The position numbers and the translations under genes were made by a program. A DNA stretch of 64,000 bases, from positions 1,426,001 through 1,490,000 of the forward strand of contig NC_008709.1 in NCBI RefSeq assembly GCF_000015285.1. Direction: 5' to 3'. Position 1 is the stretch's first letter; the number at the start of each line of letters is the position of its first letter. The notes under the pieces are model-generated. The model did not search any database and was not told the DNA's origin. It saw only the letters and a list, made by a program, of their open reading frames with translations. Positions 38,865-48,633 of this stretch are shown here, piece after piece. The DNA is from Psychromonas ingrahamii 37. Its GTDB lineage: Bacteria; Pseudomonadota; Gammaproteobacteria; Enterobacterales; Psychromonadaceae.

Positions 38865-39434
38865 CTATTTAAGTTGAAAAACGCGATTTACTCGTTTTAC
38901 GCCATTAACTTGACGGGTGATACCCGTTGCTTGATCGGCCATCTCTTTCGTTACTTTACCAATTAAAAACACTTCTGAATTTTCGGTTGCCACTTTTATT
39001 TTAAGGGGATTTACATTATCATTTGCGGTCAGTTTGCCTTTAACTTTGGTAGTGATCCAGCTGTCTATACTTTGTTGCGCAAAACCAATAGGTTGACCAA
39101 TTCTTAACTGATTATAAATACCTTTTACATTAGGCAAGGTGTTTAACTGTTTCTCTATTTTCTCACTCCATTGTTGGCTCGTCACTTGGCCTATGATCAG
39201 CAGATAACCGCTATTACTGATTAAGTTAATACGAATATCTTCCTTATTAATGTTAAGTTCATTAATTTTATATAAGGCATCCATGGATAAAGAGTCATCA
39301 CTTAGCTGCTCAGAAATACTGCGCTCATCACTGCTTACTGCTACGGCAGTCCCAGCCATTACAATTAAACCACCGGCACAGCCCTGCAGCAGTAGCAGAG
39401 TACCAAGAAAGATGCTTAGAAATATTTTCTGCAT
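38865..39434 (-). CDS. dolP: Outer membrane BON-domain lipoprotein DolP (YraP)
   Basis: DolP supports outer-membrane integrity and BAM function and localises to the division site in E. coli. The 189-residue protein has a lipobox LLLQGC (Cys about residue 19) and two BON domains (about residues 45-115 and 125-189). It ends the lpoA-yraN-diaA-dolP string on the - strand, as in E. coli. Confidence 0.94.
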   Translation of the reverse strand: MQKIFLSIFLGTLLLLQGCAGGLIVMAGTAVAVSSDERSISEQLSDDSLSMDALYKINELNINKEDIRINLISNSGYLLIIGQVTSQQWSEKIEKQLNTLPNVKGIYNQLRIGQPIGFAQQSIDSWITTKVKGKLTANDNVNPLKIKVATENSEVFLIGKVTKEMADQATGITRQVNGVKRVNRVFQLK

Positions 39435-39442
39435 ATTAATCC

Positions 39443-40030
39443 TTATTGTTGTGGGAAAAGTTCTTGATCAATCAAATCACTCAAGCAGTTAATAACCAGA
39501 AGATGAATCTCCTCAATACGTGATCCTTTATCACTCGGCGCTCTTATTTCTATGTCATCGGAGCCTAACAAACCGGCAAGTTCCCCCCCATCCACGCCAT
39601 TTAATATAATAATTTGTAAATTTTTACTCAAGGCGGTCTCTACGGCTTTAATTAAATTGCGGCTATTACCCCCATGACTGATAACTAATAACAGATCTCC
39701 ATCTTGAGATAGTGCCGCAATCTGTTTTGCGTAAATTTCATTAAAATGGCTGTCCGTGGCAATGGCTGATAACAGTGCTGAGTCGGCCGTAATAGCGATA
39801 GCCGGAAGAGAAGGGCGTTCTTTTTCATATTTATTGAGCAGATGCGAGGCAAAAATCTGCGCCAAAGCGGCTGCGCCGCCATTACCACAAACTAGTATTT
39901 TATTTCCTTTGATCAGTGTTTTGCTCAATAACATTACTGCTTTTTCAATTAATTCCGGTAGCGCTTCAGCTGCGACTATTGAGGTTTGAATACTTTCGGC
40001 AAAGTGTGCGTGAATTTTTTCATTTATCAT
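39443..40030 (-). CDS. diaA: DnaA-initiator associating protein DiaA (SIS domain)
   Basis: DiaA is a tetrameric SIS-domain protein that binds DnaA and promotes timely initiation in E. coli. The 195-residue product shows the SIS phosphosugar-fold pattern: GNGGAAALAQIFASHL near residue 50 and ISHGGNSRNLIKAVE near residue 118. GmhA (sedoheptulose isomerase) is a paralogue, but the position between yraN and dolP argues for DiaA. Confidence 0.93.
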   Translation of the reverse strand: MINEKIHAHFAESIQTSIVAAEALPELIEKAVMLLSKTLIKGNKILVCGNGGAAALAQIFASHLLNKYEKERPSLPAIAITADSALLSAIATDSHFNEIYAKQIAALSQDGDLLLVISHGGNSRNLIKAVETALSKNLQIIILNGVDGGELAGLLGSDDIEIRAPSDKGSRIEEIHLLVINCLSDLIDQELFPQQ

Positions 40031-40044
40031 TATGTTATATCATC

Positions 40045-40413
40045 TTATTCTTGAAAGGCATTTTGGATCCAAGCGGGTGTGGTTGATTTGCTGTCGATAG
40101 CAATAGCATCAAAGCGGCAAAAGGGTTCATCTTCTAATGTTCGCAAATAATGCTTCGCAGTGGTGATTATTTTACGCTGTTTGCTTTTATTAATAGAAGC
40201 AAACGGCCCGCCAAAATCACTGTTTTTTCTATAGCGCACTTCAATAAAAACAAGGGTATCTTGATCGATCATAATCAAATCTATTTCACCAAAACGGCAG
40301 TAATAATTTTGGCAAATTAACCTTAAGCCTTGTTCTTGTAAATAAGATAAGGCTTGTTTCTCTGCAAGTACCCCTTTTGAGTTACTCGCTTGTAGTAGGC
40401 GAGGCAACTTCAA
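40045..40413 (-). CDS. yraN: YraN family endonuclease-fold protein
   Basis: A 122-residue member of UPF0102 (YraN), which has a restriction-endonuclease-like fold. The motif FGEIDLIMID, then LVFIEVRYRK, gives the D...ExK catalytic arrangement, although the activity is not established for most members. It overlaps the end of lpoA by 32 bases and is probably translated from the same transcript. Confidence 0.93.
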   Translation of the reverse strand: MKLPRLLQASNSKGVLAEKQALSYLQEQGLRLICQNYYCRFGEIDLIMIDQDTLVFIEVRYRKNSDFGGPFASINKSKQRKIITTAKHYLRTLEDEPFCRFDAIAIDSKSTTPAWIQNAFQE

Positions 40414-42343
40414 CTAATTCTCCCTGATAGTATGTTGCCCAACTCAATGCTGGTTGAACCGTATTATTTAAATCCAGGCTTAATTGACCGCCTAAACCGG
40501 GGTAGTAATAATCTTTATTGGTTTGTAACTGCATTAGTTGCCCAATCAATTGGTAACTATCAAAACCTAAGGCGAACAAGCGTAACGCAGCATAGGACTG
40601 CCTTGGTAACACCTCATTCAGCGTGGTTATTATTTCATCCTGTTGATGGATAAGAAAGGGCATATCTGAAAATGTGAAATTTGATAACTCCTTATTTTGC
40701 AGACCACCGCGGTCAAATTGATGAGAACGAGAACTGGCATAGAGTGGTATCCGGTCAGCAAAAGGGCTGACAGTGACATCGATAAAGGGTTTAAGTAAGA
40801 TCAGTTCATCACGCTTACTGACCAGATAAATCGCATCAATATCGGTACGGCTGCGGACCGCTGTTTCAAGCGAAAGACGCGTCAGGCTTTTCATTTGATT
40901 AATACGGGTTTGACTTTGGTCCGTGTATAAAACGCGCTCAATAAAAGAATCTAATTTCGACTTAGAAGTGAAAAAATGTTGTTCAATTTCCCTGTTATAC
41001 CGTGTTTGCCATTCATTTTTAAATGCCTCTGCAACACGTTTACCGTAGTCAGAATCAGGCGCAATAATAAGCGGATTTTGGTGTTTATTTTCACTGATAA
41101 ATTGAACCGCTTGTTCGGCTTCGTGTTCGGGGGAAAGTGAAAATGAATAATGCCAAGGCTTTACAGACGTGACTGTTTCAGGCTTATTAATAGTGCTGTT
41201 CAGACTGTTTTCTGGAAAACCGTTTAGCGCTAAAACCGGCATTTTTTCAACTAAAGGTAGAAACGTTTCAATCTCATTTTTTAATAATGGACCAATAACG
41301 AAGTCGATCTTATTTTGTGCAAACTGGGTGGTGATTTCTTTCATCGTCTGCGCATGGCTATCATAAAAATGAAGTGTGGGTGAGTTAATTGCATTCATTG
41401 CAAGAGCATCTGTGCTTGTCGATTTATTCAACTGCTGCTGACGATAAAATGCATCTAATATCCCTAACTTAATTGACTTACCCTGTTCTTGGAAACGTCC
41501 CGACAGGGGCAGTAAAACAGCGATATTTTCAGGCTGAAAAGGTTGAATTTCATGAATATTAGTCAGCTGTGTCGGCATAAATAACAGTACCGGGTGCTGT
41601 GGATAGCTTTTTTTCCAATCACTGACGCCTTGTTTTAAAAGGTTAATGCGTAATTGGTAACGCTTAAAAATACTTGCAAGCGCATACCAGCCTTTTTTAA
41701 ATAAATCTTTTTCAAAATTCTGTTCAATGGGACTTTTAGCAGCGTCTACTGTTTCATATTGATTAAGGGTCTTAGCTGGCAAGAAGGAGAGCTGGGTTAA
41801 TAAAATATCATTGTATTTTTGTTTACTTTTATCACTTTGTAATAGAGGGGTAAGAATTAATAAAAGATTTGATGCCGCTAAATGATTCTCGCGCTTTATA
41901 TAAAGATCCGCCTGTAGCGATAAAGAGGCAATAGAGGCAAGTTGTGACAACTGTTCAGGATCAATCGCACTTAACGCTTTTTGTGATTCGTCGAATTGAT
42001 TTTTTGCAAATAAATTCTGCGCGATTAATAAACCCAGTGATGTTTTATCTTTACCTGAAAGAGTCTTGCTTTGCATATGGCTAATAATGGAATCAGCAAG
42101 GACAACTCGACCCTCTTCAATAAGGGCTTGAACGGTTAAAAGCTGCCAATCAACATTATTTGAATCTGGATATAATTGATCCTTTTGCAGGTAGTATGCC
42201 GAACTGTTTGCTAATTCAGAAAAGAGTTCTGGTGGTATCTCCTTGGGGGATGAAGGACTCGTACTGCACGCCGTTAAAAATGTCATTGTTAATGAGATCA
42301 TTAACAAGTATGAAAAGCGTTGTGCTGAGGTTAAAACATTCAA
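40382..42343 (-). CDS. lpoA: PBP1A activator lipoprotein LpoA
   Basis: LpoA is an outer-membrane lipoprotein that activates the peptidoglycan synthase PBP1A. I start it at TTG 42343 (653 residues, close to the 678 of E. coli), preceded by AAGGGATGA. A Met at 42415 would place about 24 odd residues before the signal peptide. The lipobox is FLTAC. An N-terminal helical TPR-like domain is followed by a periplasmic-binding-protein fold (from about residue 280, INVLLPLSG-like IAVLLPLSGRF). It is divergent from rsmI. Confidence 0.92.
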   Translation of the reverse strand: MNVLTSAQRFSYLLMISLTMTFLTACSTSPSSPKEIPPELFSELANSSAYYLQKDQLYPDSNNVDWQLLTVQALIEEGRVVLADSIISHMQSKTLSGKDKTSLGLLIAQNLFAKNQFDESQKALSAIDPEQLSQLASIASLSLQADLYIKRENHLAASNLLLILTPLLQSDKSKQKYNDILLTQLSFLPAKTLNQYETVDAAKSPIEQNFEKDLFKKGWYALASIFKRYQLRINLLKQGVSDWKKSYPQHPVLLFMPTQLTNIHEIQPFQPENIAVLLPLSGRFQEQGKSIKLGILDAFYRQQQLNKSTSTDALAMNAINSPTLHFYDSHAQTMKEITTQFAQNKIDFVIGPLLKNEIETFLPLVEKMPVLALNGFPENSLNSTINKPETVTSVKPWHYSFSLSPEHEAEQAVQFISENKHQNPLIIAPDSDYGKRVAEAFKNEWQTRYNREIEQHFFTSKSKLDSFIERVLYTDQSQTRINQMKSLTRLSLETAVRSRTDIDAIYLVSKRDELILLKPFIDVTVSPFADRIPLYASSRSHQFDRGGLQNKELSNFTFSDMPFLIHQQDEIITTLNEVLPRQSYAALRLFALGFDSYQLIGQLMQLQTNKDYYYPGLGGQLSLDLNNTVQPALSWATYYQGELVEVASPTTSE

Positions 42344-42453
42344 AATATCATCCCTTTTTAGCTCGCAAGTATTCGATGTAGGTATCAAGATGGCTATAGT
42401 GTAATATTGCCGCATCAGTTAAACAATCTTATTCACTTTATCAAGGCGATTAT

Positions 42454-43314
42454 ATGTCTGAAAAGAGCCAAATTTCATCTCAACTACCTGCCAAACTCTA
42501 TATAGTGGCTACCCCCATTGGAAATATCAGTGATATTACCTACCGGGCAATAGAAATATTACAACAAGTCGATTTGATTGCAGCTGAAGATACACGTCAT
42601 AGTGGAAAATTATTAAGCCATTATCATATCAAAAAACCCATGTTTCCGTTACATGATCATAACGAGCGTCAACGCGGGCAAGTCCTGATAGAAAAAATTA
42701 AAGCCGGGCAGTCAATCGCATTAATATCCGATGCGGGGACGCCATTAATAAGTGATCCGGGTTACCACCTCGTTAATGAATGCCGCGCAGCAGGTGTTGA
42801 TATTGTGCCGATTCCTGGTGCCTGTGCGGCAATAGCGGCATTAAGCGCGGCGGGAATGCCATCGGACAGATTTTCTTTTGAAGGTTTTTTACCTGCCAAG
42901 GGAAAAAGTAAACAAGATAAATTAAAAGCCTTAATTGAAGAATCCCGCACTATGATTTTTTATGAGTCACCACGTCGCGTTCAAGATACTGTTGAGCAGA
43001 TTATCAGTATATTTGGTGGTGACCGTAAACTGGTTATTGCGCGCGAGTTAACTAAAATCTTTGAATCCTTTTATGCACTGACTGCCGAGGAGATGTTAGT
43101 TTGGTTAAAAGAGGATACCAACCATTGCCGTGGTGAATTTGTTTTAATGGTGGCGGGCGCTCAAAAAGATGATGATGCCATTCCACAGGTTGCGCTGAAC
43201 ACCCTGACTTTATTAAAGGAGCAGCTGCCGCTTAAAAAAGCCGCCGCTTTAACGGCGCAAATTCACGATCAGAAAAAAAATGAGCTCTATAAATGGGGAT
43301 TAGAAAACTTATAA
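42454..43314 (+). CDS. rsmI: 16S rRNA 2'-O-ribose C1402 methyltransferase RsmI
   Basis: RsmI methylates the 2'-OH of C1402 in 16S rRNA, the same base as RsmH at the other end of the window. The protein has 286 residues. Tetrapyrrole-methylase-type motifs are visible: LYIVATPIGNISDIT near residue 16, AEDTRHSGKLL near residue 45, and SDAGTPLISDPGY near residue 93. It is divergent from lpoA and followed by rnpB. Confidence 0.96.
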   Translation: MSEKSQISSQLPAKLYIVATPIGNISDITYRAIEILQQVDLIAAEDTRHSGKLLSHYHIKKPMFPLHDHNERQRGQVLIEKIKAGQSIALISDAGTPLISDPGYHLVNECRAAGVDIVPIPGACAAIAALSAAGMPSDRFSFEGFLPAKGKSKQDKLKALIEESRTMIFYESPRRVQDTVEQIISIFGGDRKLVIARELTKIFESFYALTAEEMLVWLKEDTNHCRGEFVLMVAGAQKDDDAIPQVALNTLTLLKEQLPLKKAAALTAQIHDQKKNELYKWGLENL

Positions 43315-43334
43315 CCCAGTAACAAAGACTTTCC

Positions 43335-43364
43335 TTGTCATTCGCGTCCATTATCCCGTATAAT
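43335..43364 (+). promoter_or_regulatory. Promoter of rnpB
   Basis: TTGTCA at 43335-43340 and TATAAT at 43359-43364 are spaced by 18 bases, a good sigma-70 promoter. The -10 box ends about seven bases before the predicted RNA start. Confidence 0.85.
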
Positions 43365-43371
43365 CCGCCGC

Positions 43372-43733
<362 letters not shown>

Positions 43734-43743
43734 TATTATCTTC

Positions 43744-43771
43744 TACTCCCCTTGTTTTTCAAGGGGTTGTA
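43744..43771 (+). terminator. Weak terminator after rnpB
   Basis: CCCCTTG and CAAGGGG (43748-43754, 43760-43766) form a 7-bp stem with a T5 loop, followed by TTGT rather than a long T-run. Confidence 0.6.
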
Positions 43772-43818
43772 GGGATTCTTACTGTTTCTGGCATAACTTT
43801 AATAAGGTTTGCTACACA

Positions 43819-45296
43819 ATGCAGTACACAAAACACCTTCAAATTAGAAACAACACCTATCACTTTCGCTTCAAAATCCCTACAGAATTAAAGTCTCTTA
43901 CATCAAAATCAGAGATAGTACGTTCACTCAAAACAGATTCGTTTAATGATGCTTGTGTTATTATCGCTACAAAACTCCCATTACTCAGACAACTGAAAAA
44001 TATGACATCAGAACAGACAACCAGAAATGAACTCCAAGACTTATTTGATGAACTAATAGACTTCACGGATATAGATAATTACAACCGATATCAACGGTTC
44101 GCTACATCAGATGAAACTCAAGGAATTCAAACTGTAGAAGATCAAGTCCGCTCAGACTTGCAAGATAATAACAAGACTGACTTTAGTGACCTAACAAGGA
44201 CGCAACCTAGCATCGACATCAAGAGTCACAAGGACTTCCAGAGGTTGTTTGTGCGATTGCTTGAGGCAAAGTCAGAACGCGCTATGCATGGCTGTACGCC
44301 TGAATTTGAGGGGTTATTGTCAAGGGCACAATCAATGCTAACTCCCTCAGTAAAACCTAAATACCTACTATCAGAACAGTACGAGAAATTCAAAGCTTTC
44401 AAGGGTTGGACTGATAAAGTCACAAAAGACAATAACCGTTATTTTTTGTTCTTAGTGAGTCACTGGGGTGATATTTGTGTAACTACTATTACTAAACAGC
44501 ATATCAAAAAAGCGTTAGACGCATATAAATGCATGCCATTAGGTAATCAGCTACCATATAAAAATATGTCGGTTAAACAGCGTTACTTGTTCTCAGTAAA
44601 TGATATTGATGCTATGCATGAAGATGATTTTGTATCGTCTAAGACAGTTCATGGCTTATTAACGATTATGCAAAGTTTTTTAGTACATACCTAACGAATG
44701 AGCGCGATATCCTAGATAAATCACCTACTGATAATGTACGCCATACTATTACAAAGGTACATGGTGGTTGTTATACTGATTCAGAAATACAAACCTTTAA
44801 AGCACACGCTTTGAAACAAGCAGGTTGGAAAAAGTGGGTGATACTGCTCGCAATATATTCTGGTGCTCGTAGAGGTGAGATTGTAAAGTTCCTAAAAGAT
44901 GGAATCAAAGAAGAGCAAGGGATAAATTATTTTGAGCTGAAAGAGGGTAAAAGTCCGAATGCTGTTCGTAAGATTCCAGTTCACGAGCAATTAATCAAAG
45001 CAGGGATTCTCAACCTAAAACCTGTAGTTGTAGATGCAAAACCGATAACTGATTATGCGAACAAACTGAGAGACGAATTAAAGATACCTAAAAATGATGT
45101 AGACGATAATAAGAGGGTGTTCCATGCATTCAGACACACATTTATCACAAAATCAGTATCAAAGAGTAATACCATCCAATTGGTTCAGGAGCTGGTAGGG
45201 CATTCCAAGCTAATAGGTCAAACTGCTGTATATGTGCATAAGATCTCGCTGGTGGACTTACAGCCTGTTGTAGACTCAGTTATTTACTCTGATTAG
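43819..45296 (+). pseudogene. Tyrosine recombinase (phage-type integrase), split by one frameshift
   Basis: Two adjacent frames together give a full-length integrase of about 490 residues. The first (43819-44694) holds the N-terminal and SAM-like DNA-binding regions. The second carries the catalytic domain with SGARRGEI (first Arg), HAFRHTF (His-x-x-Arg), GHSK and the tyrosine in AVYVHK near the end. Around 44672-44678 a run of six T is one short; a seventh T would restore MQSFFSTYLTNERDIL and join both parts. It sits just behind rnpB, a plausible attachment region. Sequencing error in the T-run is the main alternative. Confidence 0.88.
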
Positions 45297-45706
45297 TTGG
45301 ATTCTGATATGACAGTTTTAAAGACAGGGCGAGACAAGAGCTAACATATCCATTAGTTAATCAGATTGCTCATATTCGGGAAGAAGCGAGCGTGGCAATA
45401 GCTTAAATGTTCGCTACCTGAGGCGTATATGGACTCCACCAATTCTAGCAACTGGCATGGAGTTAGAGTAACTAATAAGGAGACCAGACCATGTTGAAAT
45501 ATAATGTATTTATAGATCTCTCTACTAATACATTTATCACTGCCACGTAAGGTAAATGTCAAATATATGTGTATAATATAATTCAACATATTGTTTAAAA
45601 AGATTTATTTTGTTAAAAACCACCTTTATTGGTAGATTATTTTTGCGTATTAGTGAGCATGTAATCCAACACACTGTCATGTATTTTAGTAACCAATGAG
45701 TAAATT
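45297..45706. other. Spacer between integrase and acyltransferase
   Basis: 410 AT-rich bases. I see no convincing gene. A 19-codon frame at 45491 follows AAGGAGACC but has no recognisable features. Confidence 0.35.
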
Positions 45707-46795
45707 ATGAAGTTAGATAGATTCTCTTCTGAGAGATTAGATATTATTAGATTCCCACTTATTGTAGGAGTCATATTTATTCATGCAATTGGGTCAAGCG
45801 TAAAGCTAAAAAACAGTAATACCGGTATTGAGCAAATAGGTTTCATTTCTGAATTCATACAAGCTTTTATTTCTAATGGATTAGCAAGAATTGCTGTACC
45901 GCTTTTCTTCTTAATTTCAGGATATCTATTTTTCTTAGCATTTACATGGTCTTTAGAAAAATATCAATCAAAAGTAAAAAGTAGATTAAGGACTCTTGTT
46001 ATTCCTTTTCTATTTTGGAATGCTATCTGCATATTGGTATTTTTTATAGCACAATCGATACCATCAACAAGTGTGTTTTTCTCGGGATCTAATCAATATA
46101 TAGCTACATATAATGTTTTTGACTTTTTTAATAATTTACTTGGGTTGAATAAATCGCCAATATCTTATCAGTTTTGGTTCATAAGGGATTTAATAGTAAT
46201 GGTTATTCTAGCTCCATTATTTTTACTCATCCTTAATAATAAAAACATATCAACTTTTGTTTTTGCATGTTTATTTACCCTGTGGTTTATAGGTTTTTGG
46301 CCTATATATGTCCCGTCTTTAGCTGCTTTTTTCTTCTTCTATGCAGGTGCATACTTCAGTAATATGAAATTTGATTTATTTTCAATAGATCGATATGGGA
46401 AGGTGATATCTTCTATTTATCTGATTATTTTGGTGACAGATTCTTTAACAAAAGGGGAAGTTTACAGCAGTTATATCCATAAAATTGGTATAGTATTTGG
46501 TATAATGACAGCTCTTTATCTTTCAAAATATGCCTTGCAGAGTACTGTTGCAAAGAATGTTCTGTTAAAATTGTCACATTATAGTTTCTTTGTGTTTGCC
46601 GTACATGAACCAATACTTACAATACTTAAAAAGATTATATATAAACTAATTGTTCCAACATCTGACTTGGCAGTTACATCTATCTACCTTTCAATCCCAA
46701 TTGCAGTTATACTCATTTCCCTAGCTGCATACAAAGTACTGAGCATGGCAATTCCAAAAACACTAAACATAGTGACAGGTGGAAGGAAAACATAA
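45707..46795 (+). CDS. Acyltransferase family 3 membrane protein
   Basis: A 362-residue, very hydrophobic protein with about ten membrane segments. It fits the acyltransferase-3 family (OafA/WecH-like), which O-acylates surface sugars from the inner membrane. Family features are ERLDIIRFPLIVGVIFIHA at residues 9-27 with the catalytic-type His at about 26, and PLFFLISGYLFF near residue 68 with the arginine of LARIAVP before it. It stands alone with no glycosyltransferase or O-antigen genes nearby. It is more AT-rich than the core genes, fitting cargo of a mobile region. Confidence 0.85.
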   Translation: MKLDRFSSERLDIIRFPLIVGVIFIHAIGSSVKLKNSNTGIEQIGFISEFIQAFISNGLARIAVPLFFLISGYLFFLAFTWSLEKYQSKVKSRLRTLVIPFLFWNAICILVFFIAQSIPSTSVFFSGSNQYIATYNVFDFFNNLLGLNKSPISYQFWFIRDLIVMVILAPLFLLILNNKNISTFVFACLFTLWFIGFWPIYVPSLAAFFFFYAGAYFSNMKFDLFSIDRYGKVISSIYLIILVTDSLTKGEVYSSYIHKIGIVFGIMTALYLSKYALQSTVAKNVLLKLSHYSFFVFAVHEPILTILKKIIYKLIVPTSDLAVTSIYLSIPIAVILISLAAYKVLSMAIPKTLNIVTGGRKT

Positions 46796-46976
46796 CAAGA
46801 AAAATCCATGTAACGCTTACGAGATAGCTGATTTAGGTGTTAATACCGTATCTTCCAAAAATGATTTCTGAGTCAATTTCGAGGCGAAAGCGCCTTAACG
46901 AAATGGAGCTAATATTTGTCAGATTAAGTTGACCCTAGTAGACTGAACTGTCAGCCCTAGTCTGAGTTAATGTAGG

Positions 46977-47603
46977 TTAGTTGATACCTCTCTGCTCTAA
47001 CCATTTATAGAAGCGTGACCTTGTTACTCTACAGTTACGCTCTTCCAACTTCCTTATAATTGCTGTCTTTGCTGTCTTGTTCTCTAACTCATTAATGATA
47101 AACGCTGAGTGCTCGTCTAACTTCGACTTAACAACAGCACCAACAGCACGCCCGCTAGATAACCCTTTTGCTTTACGGTTAGCATGACCTGCCTTTGCAC
47201 GTTCAGAGCGCTTCTTGGCTTCTACAGCACTAGCAAACGATTGACCTACTACCGTAAAGATTGTCTCTGCGTCATCTGCATTATCAGCACAGATAACACG
47301 CTCGTCATAAGCAAGATGCAACTCACCATACTCAGCAATTTGAGCTATTACACCTATCAGCTGCATTACTTTGTTACGACCCAGACGGGTGATATCACTT
47401 ACTATAATACTCTGCTTGCTTGCTATTAAAGCGCTAAGTTTACGTTCACTGATATCTGTCTTACTACCTGAAATGTGTTCTTCCACAAACTCAGCGATAA
47501 CAATACCGTTTTTATCAGCATAACTTTTGATGGCTTCACGTTGAGAATTACCGTCTGCTTTGTTGATGTCACTTACTCGAACGTAACCTATAAAATTTGG
47601 CAT
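46977..47603 (-). CDS. Serine recombinase / resolvase
   Basis: A 208-residue small serine recombinase. The N-terminal catalytic domain shows IGYVRVS with the nucleophile at about Ser11, the NSQREAI segment, and SDITRLGRN near residue 68. A C-terminal helix-turn-helix region follows (AKTAIIRKLEERNCRVTRSR). Proteins of this size act as resolvases or DNA invertases. Repeats resembling a res site lie directly upstream. No partner transposase of the Tn3 kind is in the window. Confidence 0.93.
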   Translation of the reverse strand: MPNFIGYVRVSDINKADGNSQREAIKSYADKNGIVIAEFVEEHISGSKTDISERKLSALIASKQSIIVSDITRLGRNKVMQLIGVIAQIAEYGELHLAYDERVICADNADDAETIFTVVGQSFASAVEAKKRSERAKAGHANRKAKGLSSGRAVGAVVKSKLDEHSAFIINELENKTAKTAIIRKLEERNCRVTRSRFYKWLEQRGIN

Positions 47604-47620
47604 TTCTTGCCCCTAATGTT

Positions 47621-47716
47621 AAGTGTCCTTTTTAATGCACTTATTGTACGCTATTGTGGACATAAAGTGCAATGCAAAACTGTCCTTTTTAATGTAATCA
47701 CCAGAGTGGACAGTTA
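47621..47716. promoter_or_regulatory. Res-like repeat array upstream of the resolvase
   Basis: Two direct copies of TGTCCTTTTTAATG start at 47624 and 47681, 57 bases apart. The opposite-strand core TGGACA occurs at 47656 and 47707. The alternating layout, TGTCC / GGACA / TGTCC / GGACA, in the 100 bases before the resolvase start resembles the paired subsites of resolvase target sites and may also be the gene's operator. Confidence 0.6.
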
Positions 47717-48257
47717 TCAAGGTGGTACGCTTCTATCAGCGTAGGAAATCGTACAAGTAAAACAAAGGGTAGGTAAGGGTTACTTAACACCGATGCGTTA
47801 AATTATGAGTTTATTTATAAAATTAAAAATTACTGTAAGGAAACAAGGTGGGAACAGTTTGAATTTATTGTTTAATCTGTCGTTAGAAGTATTACACTTT
47901 CGATTTTTTAAATGAGGATGAGAAGAAATAAACTCTGACAAGCTGTAATAATGGGCATCGCAGACCATTTTAGGAGCTGAACGGGGAGTTGTAATCACGC
48001 TTAACATTGGTCAAGGGTATCGCCCCTCTTCATAAATACCAAAAGTTGTGATTACTATAAAGCGCACATTGTATCCTATCTATTGACACACATGGTATAA
48101 TTAATAGATAGGGTATTACTTTTATTCCCAAGAAATTATTCGAAAGAACCCCCCAGTACAACTAAGAATCCAACCGATTACATAGCGTGATAATGGCGCT
48201 TCAATAACTTAATTTTCACTATCAAAACATCTCTGTCTAGTTCAATAATTGCAACAA
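47717..48257. other. Spacer between resolvase and IS3 element
   Basis: About 540 bases without a convincing gene. A possible 69-codon - strand frame (47798-48007) has no recognisable motif. Confidence 0.35.
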
Positions 48258-48321
48258 TGACGTGGTTTAATAGATTCACACACCCCAGTTAGGACATAAT
48301 GAACTTAACTGTAGAAACAGA

Positions 48322-48633
48322 ATGACAACACGTAAAAAATATTCAAAAGAATTTAAATTAGATGCAATATCGCTCGTCAATGAGCAAGGTTACAACAATG
48401 CTGAAGCCTCTAGAAACCTAGGTATTAGCCCAAGTTTACTGGGTAAATGGATTAGAGAAGCCGAAAAAGGCGACGGCCTCGCTTTCAGAGGCAATGGTAA
48501 ATTAACGCCCGAACAATTAGAAATCCGTCAACTCAAAAAAGAAAATAGAAAACTTAAAATGGAGCGTGAAATTTTAAAAAAGCGACGGTCTTCTTTGCAA
48601 AAGAAGCGAAATAAAGTATTCGTTTATTACTGA
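48322..48633 (+). CDS. IS3 transposase OrfA, altered C-terminus
   Basis: A 103-residue OrfA with the IS3 helix-turn-helix (KKYSKEFKLDAISLV, then NAEASRNLGISPSLLGKWI) and a leucine-zipper-like helix ending KMEREILKK. After that point it reads RRSSLQKKR instead of the family's ATVFFAKE. That family sequence is present in the -1 frame (from about 48575) and stops at AAATAA. One base therefore appears to be missing beside the A6G slippery site, which also takes the site out of register with orfB. Confidence 0.88.
   Translation: MTTRKKYSKEFKLDAISLVNEQGYNNAEASRNLGISPSLLGKWIREAEKGDGLAFRGNGKLTPEQLEIRQLKKENRKLKMEREILKKRRSSLQKKRNKVFVYY

Noticed and set aside
45353-45589. A 78-codon - strand frame between integrase and acyltransferase
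   Set aside because: No ribosome site, no recognisable domain, unusual composition.
46880-46900. AGGCG-AAAG-CGCCT hairpin as a terminator after the acyltransferase gene
   Set aside because: No T-run follows and it lies about 90 bases from the gene end; function unclear.
47770-47812. Possible attC end near GCGTTAAAT downstream of the resolvase repeats
   Set aside because: No matching partner core or stem within 130 bases.
47798-48007. A 69-codon - strand frame between resolvase and IS3
   Set aside because: No ribosome site or known motif could be supported; possibly decayed DNA.
48082-48105. TTGACA followed by TATAAT as a promoter
   Set aside because: The boxes are only about seven bases apart, far too close for sigma-70.
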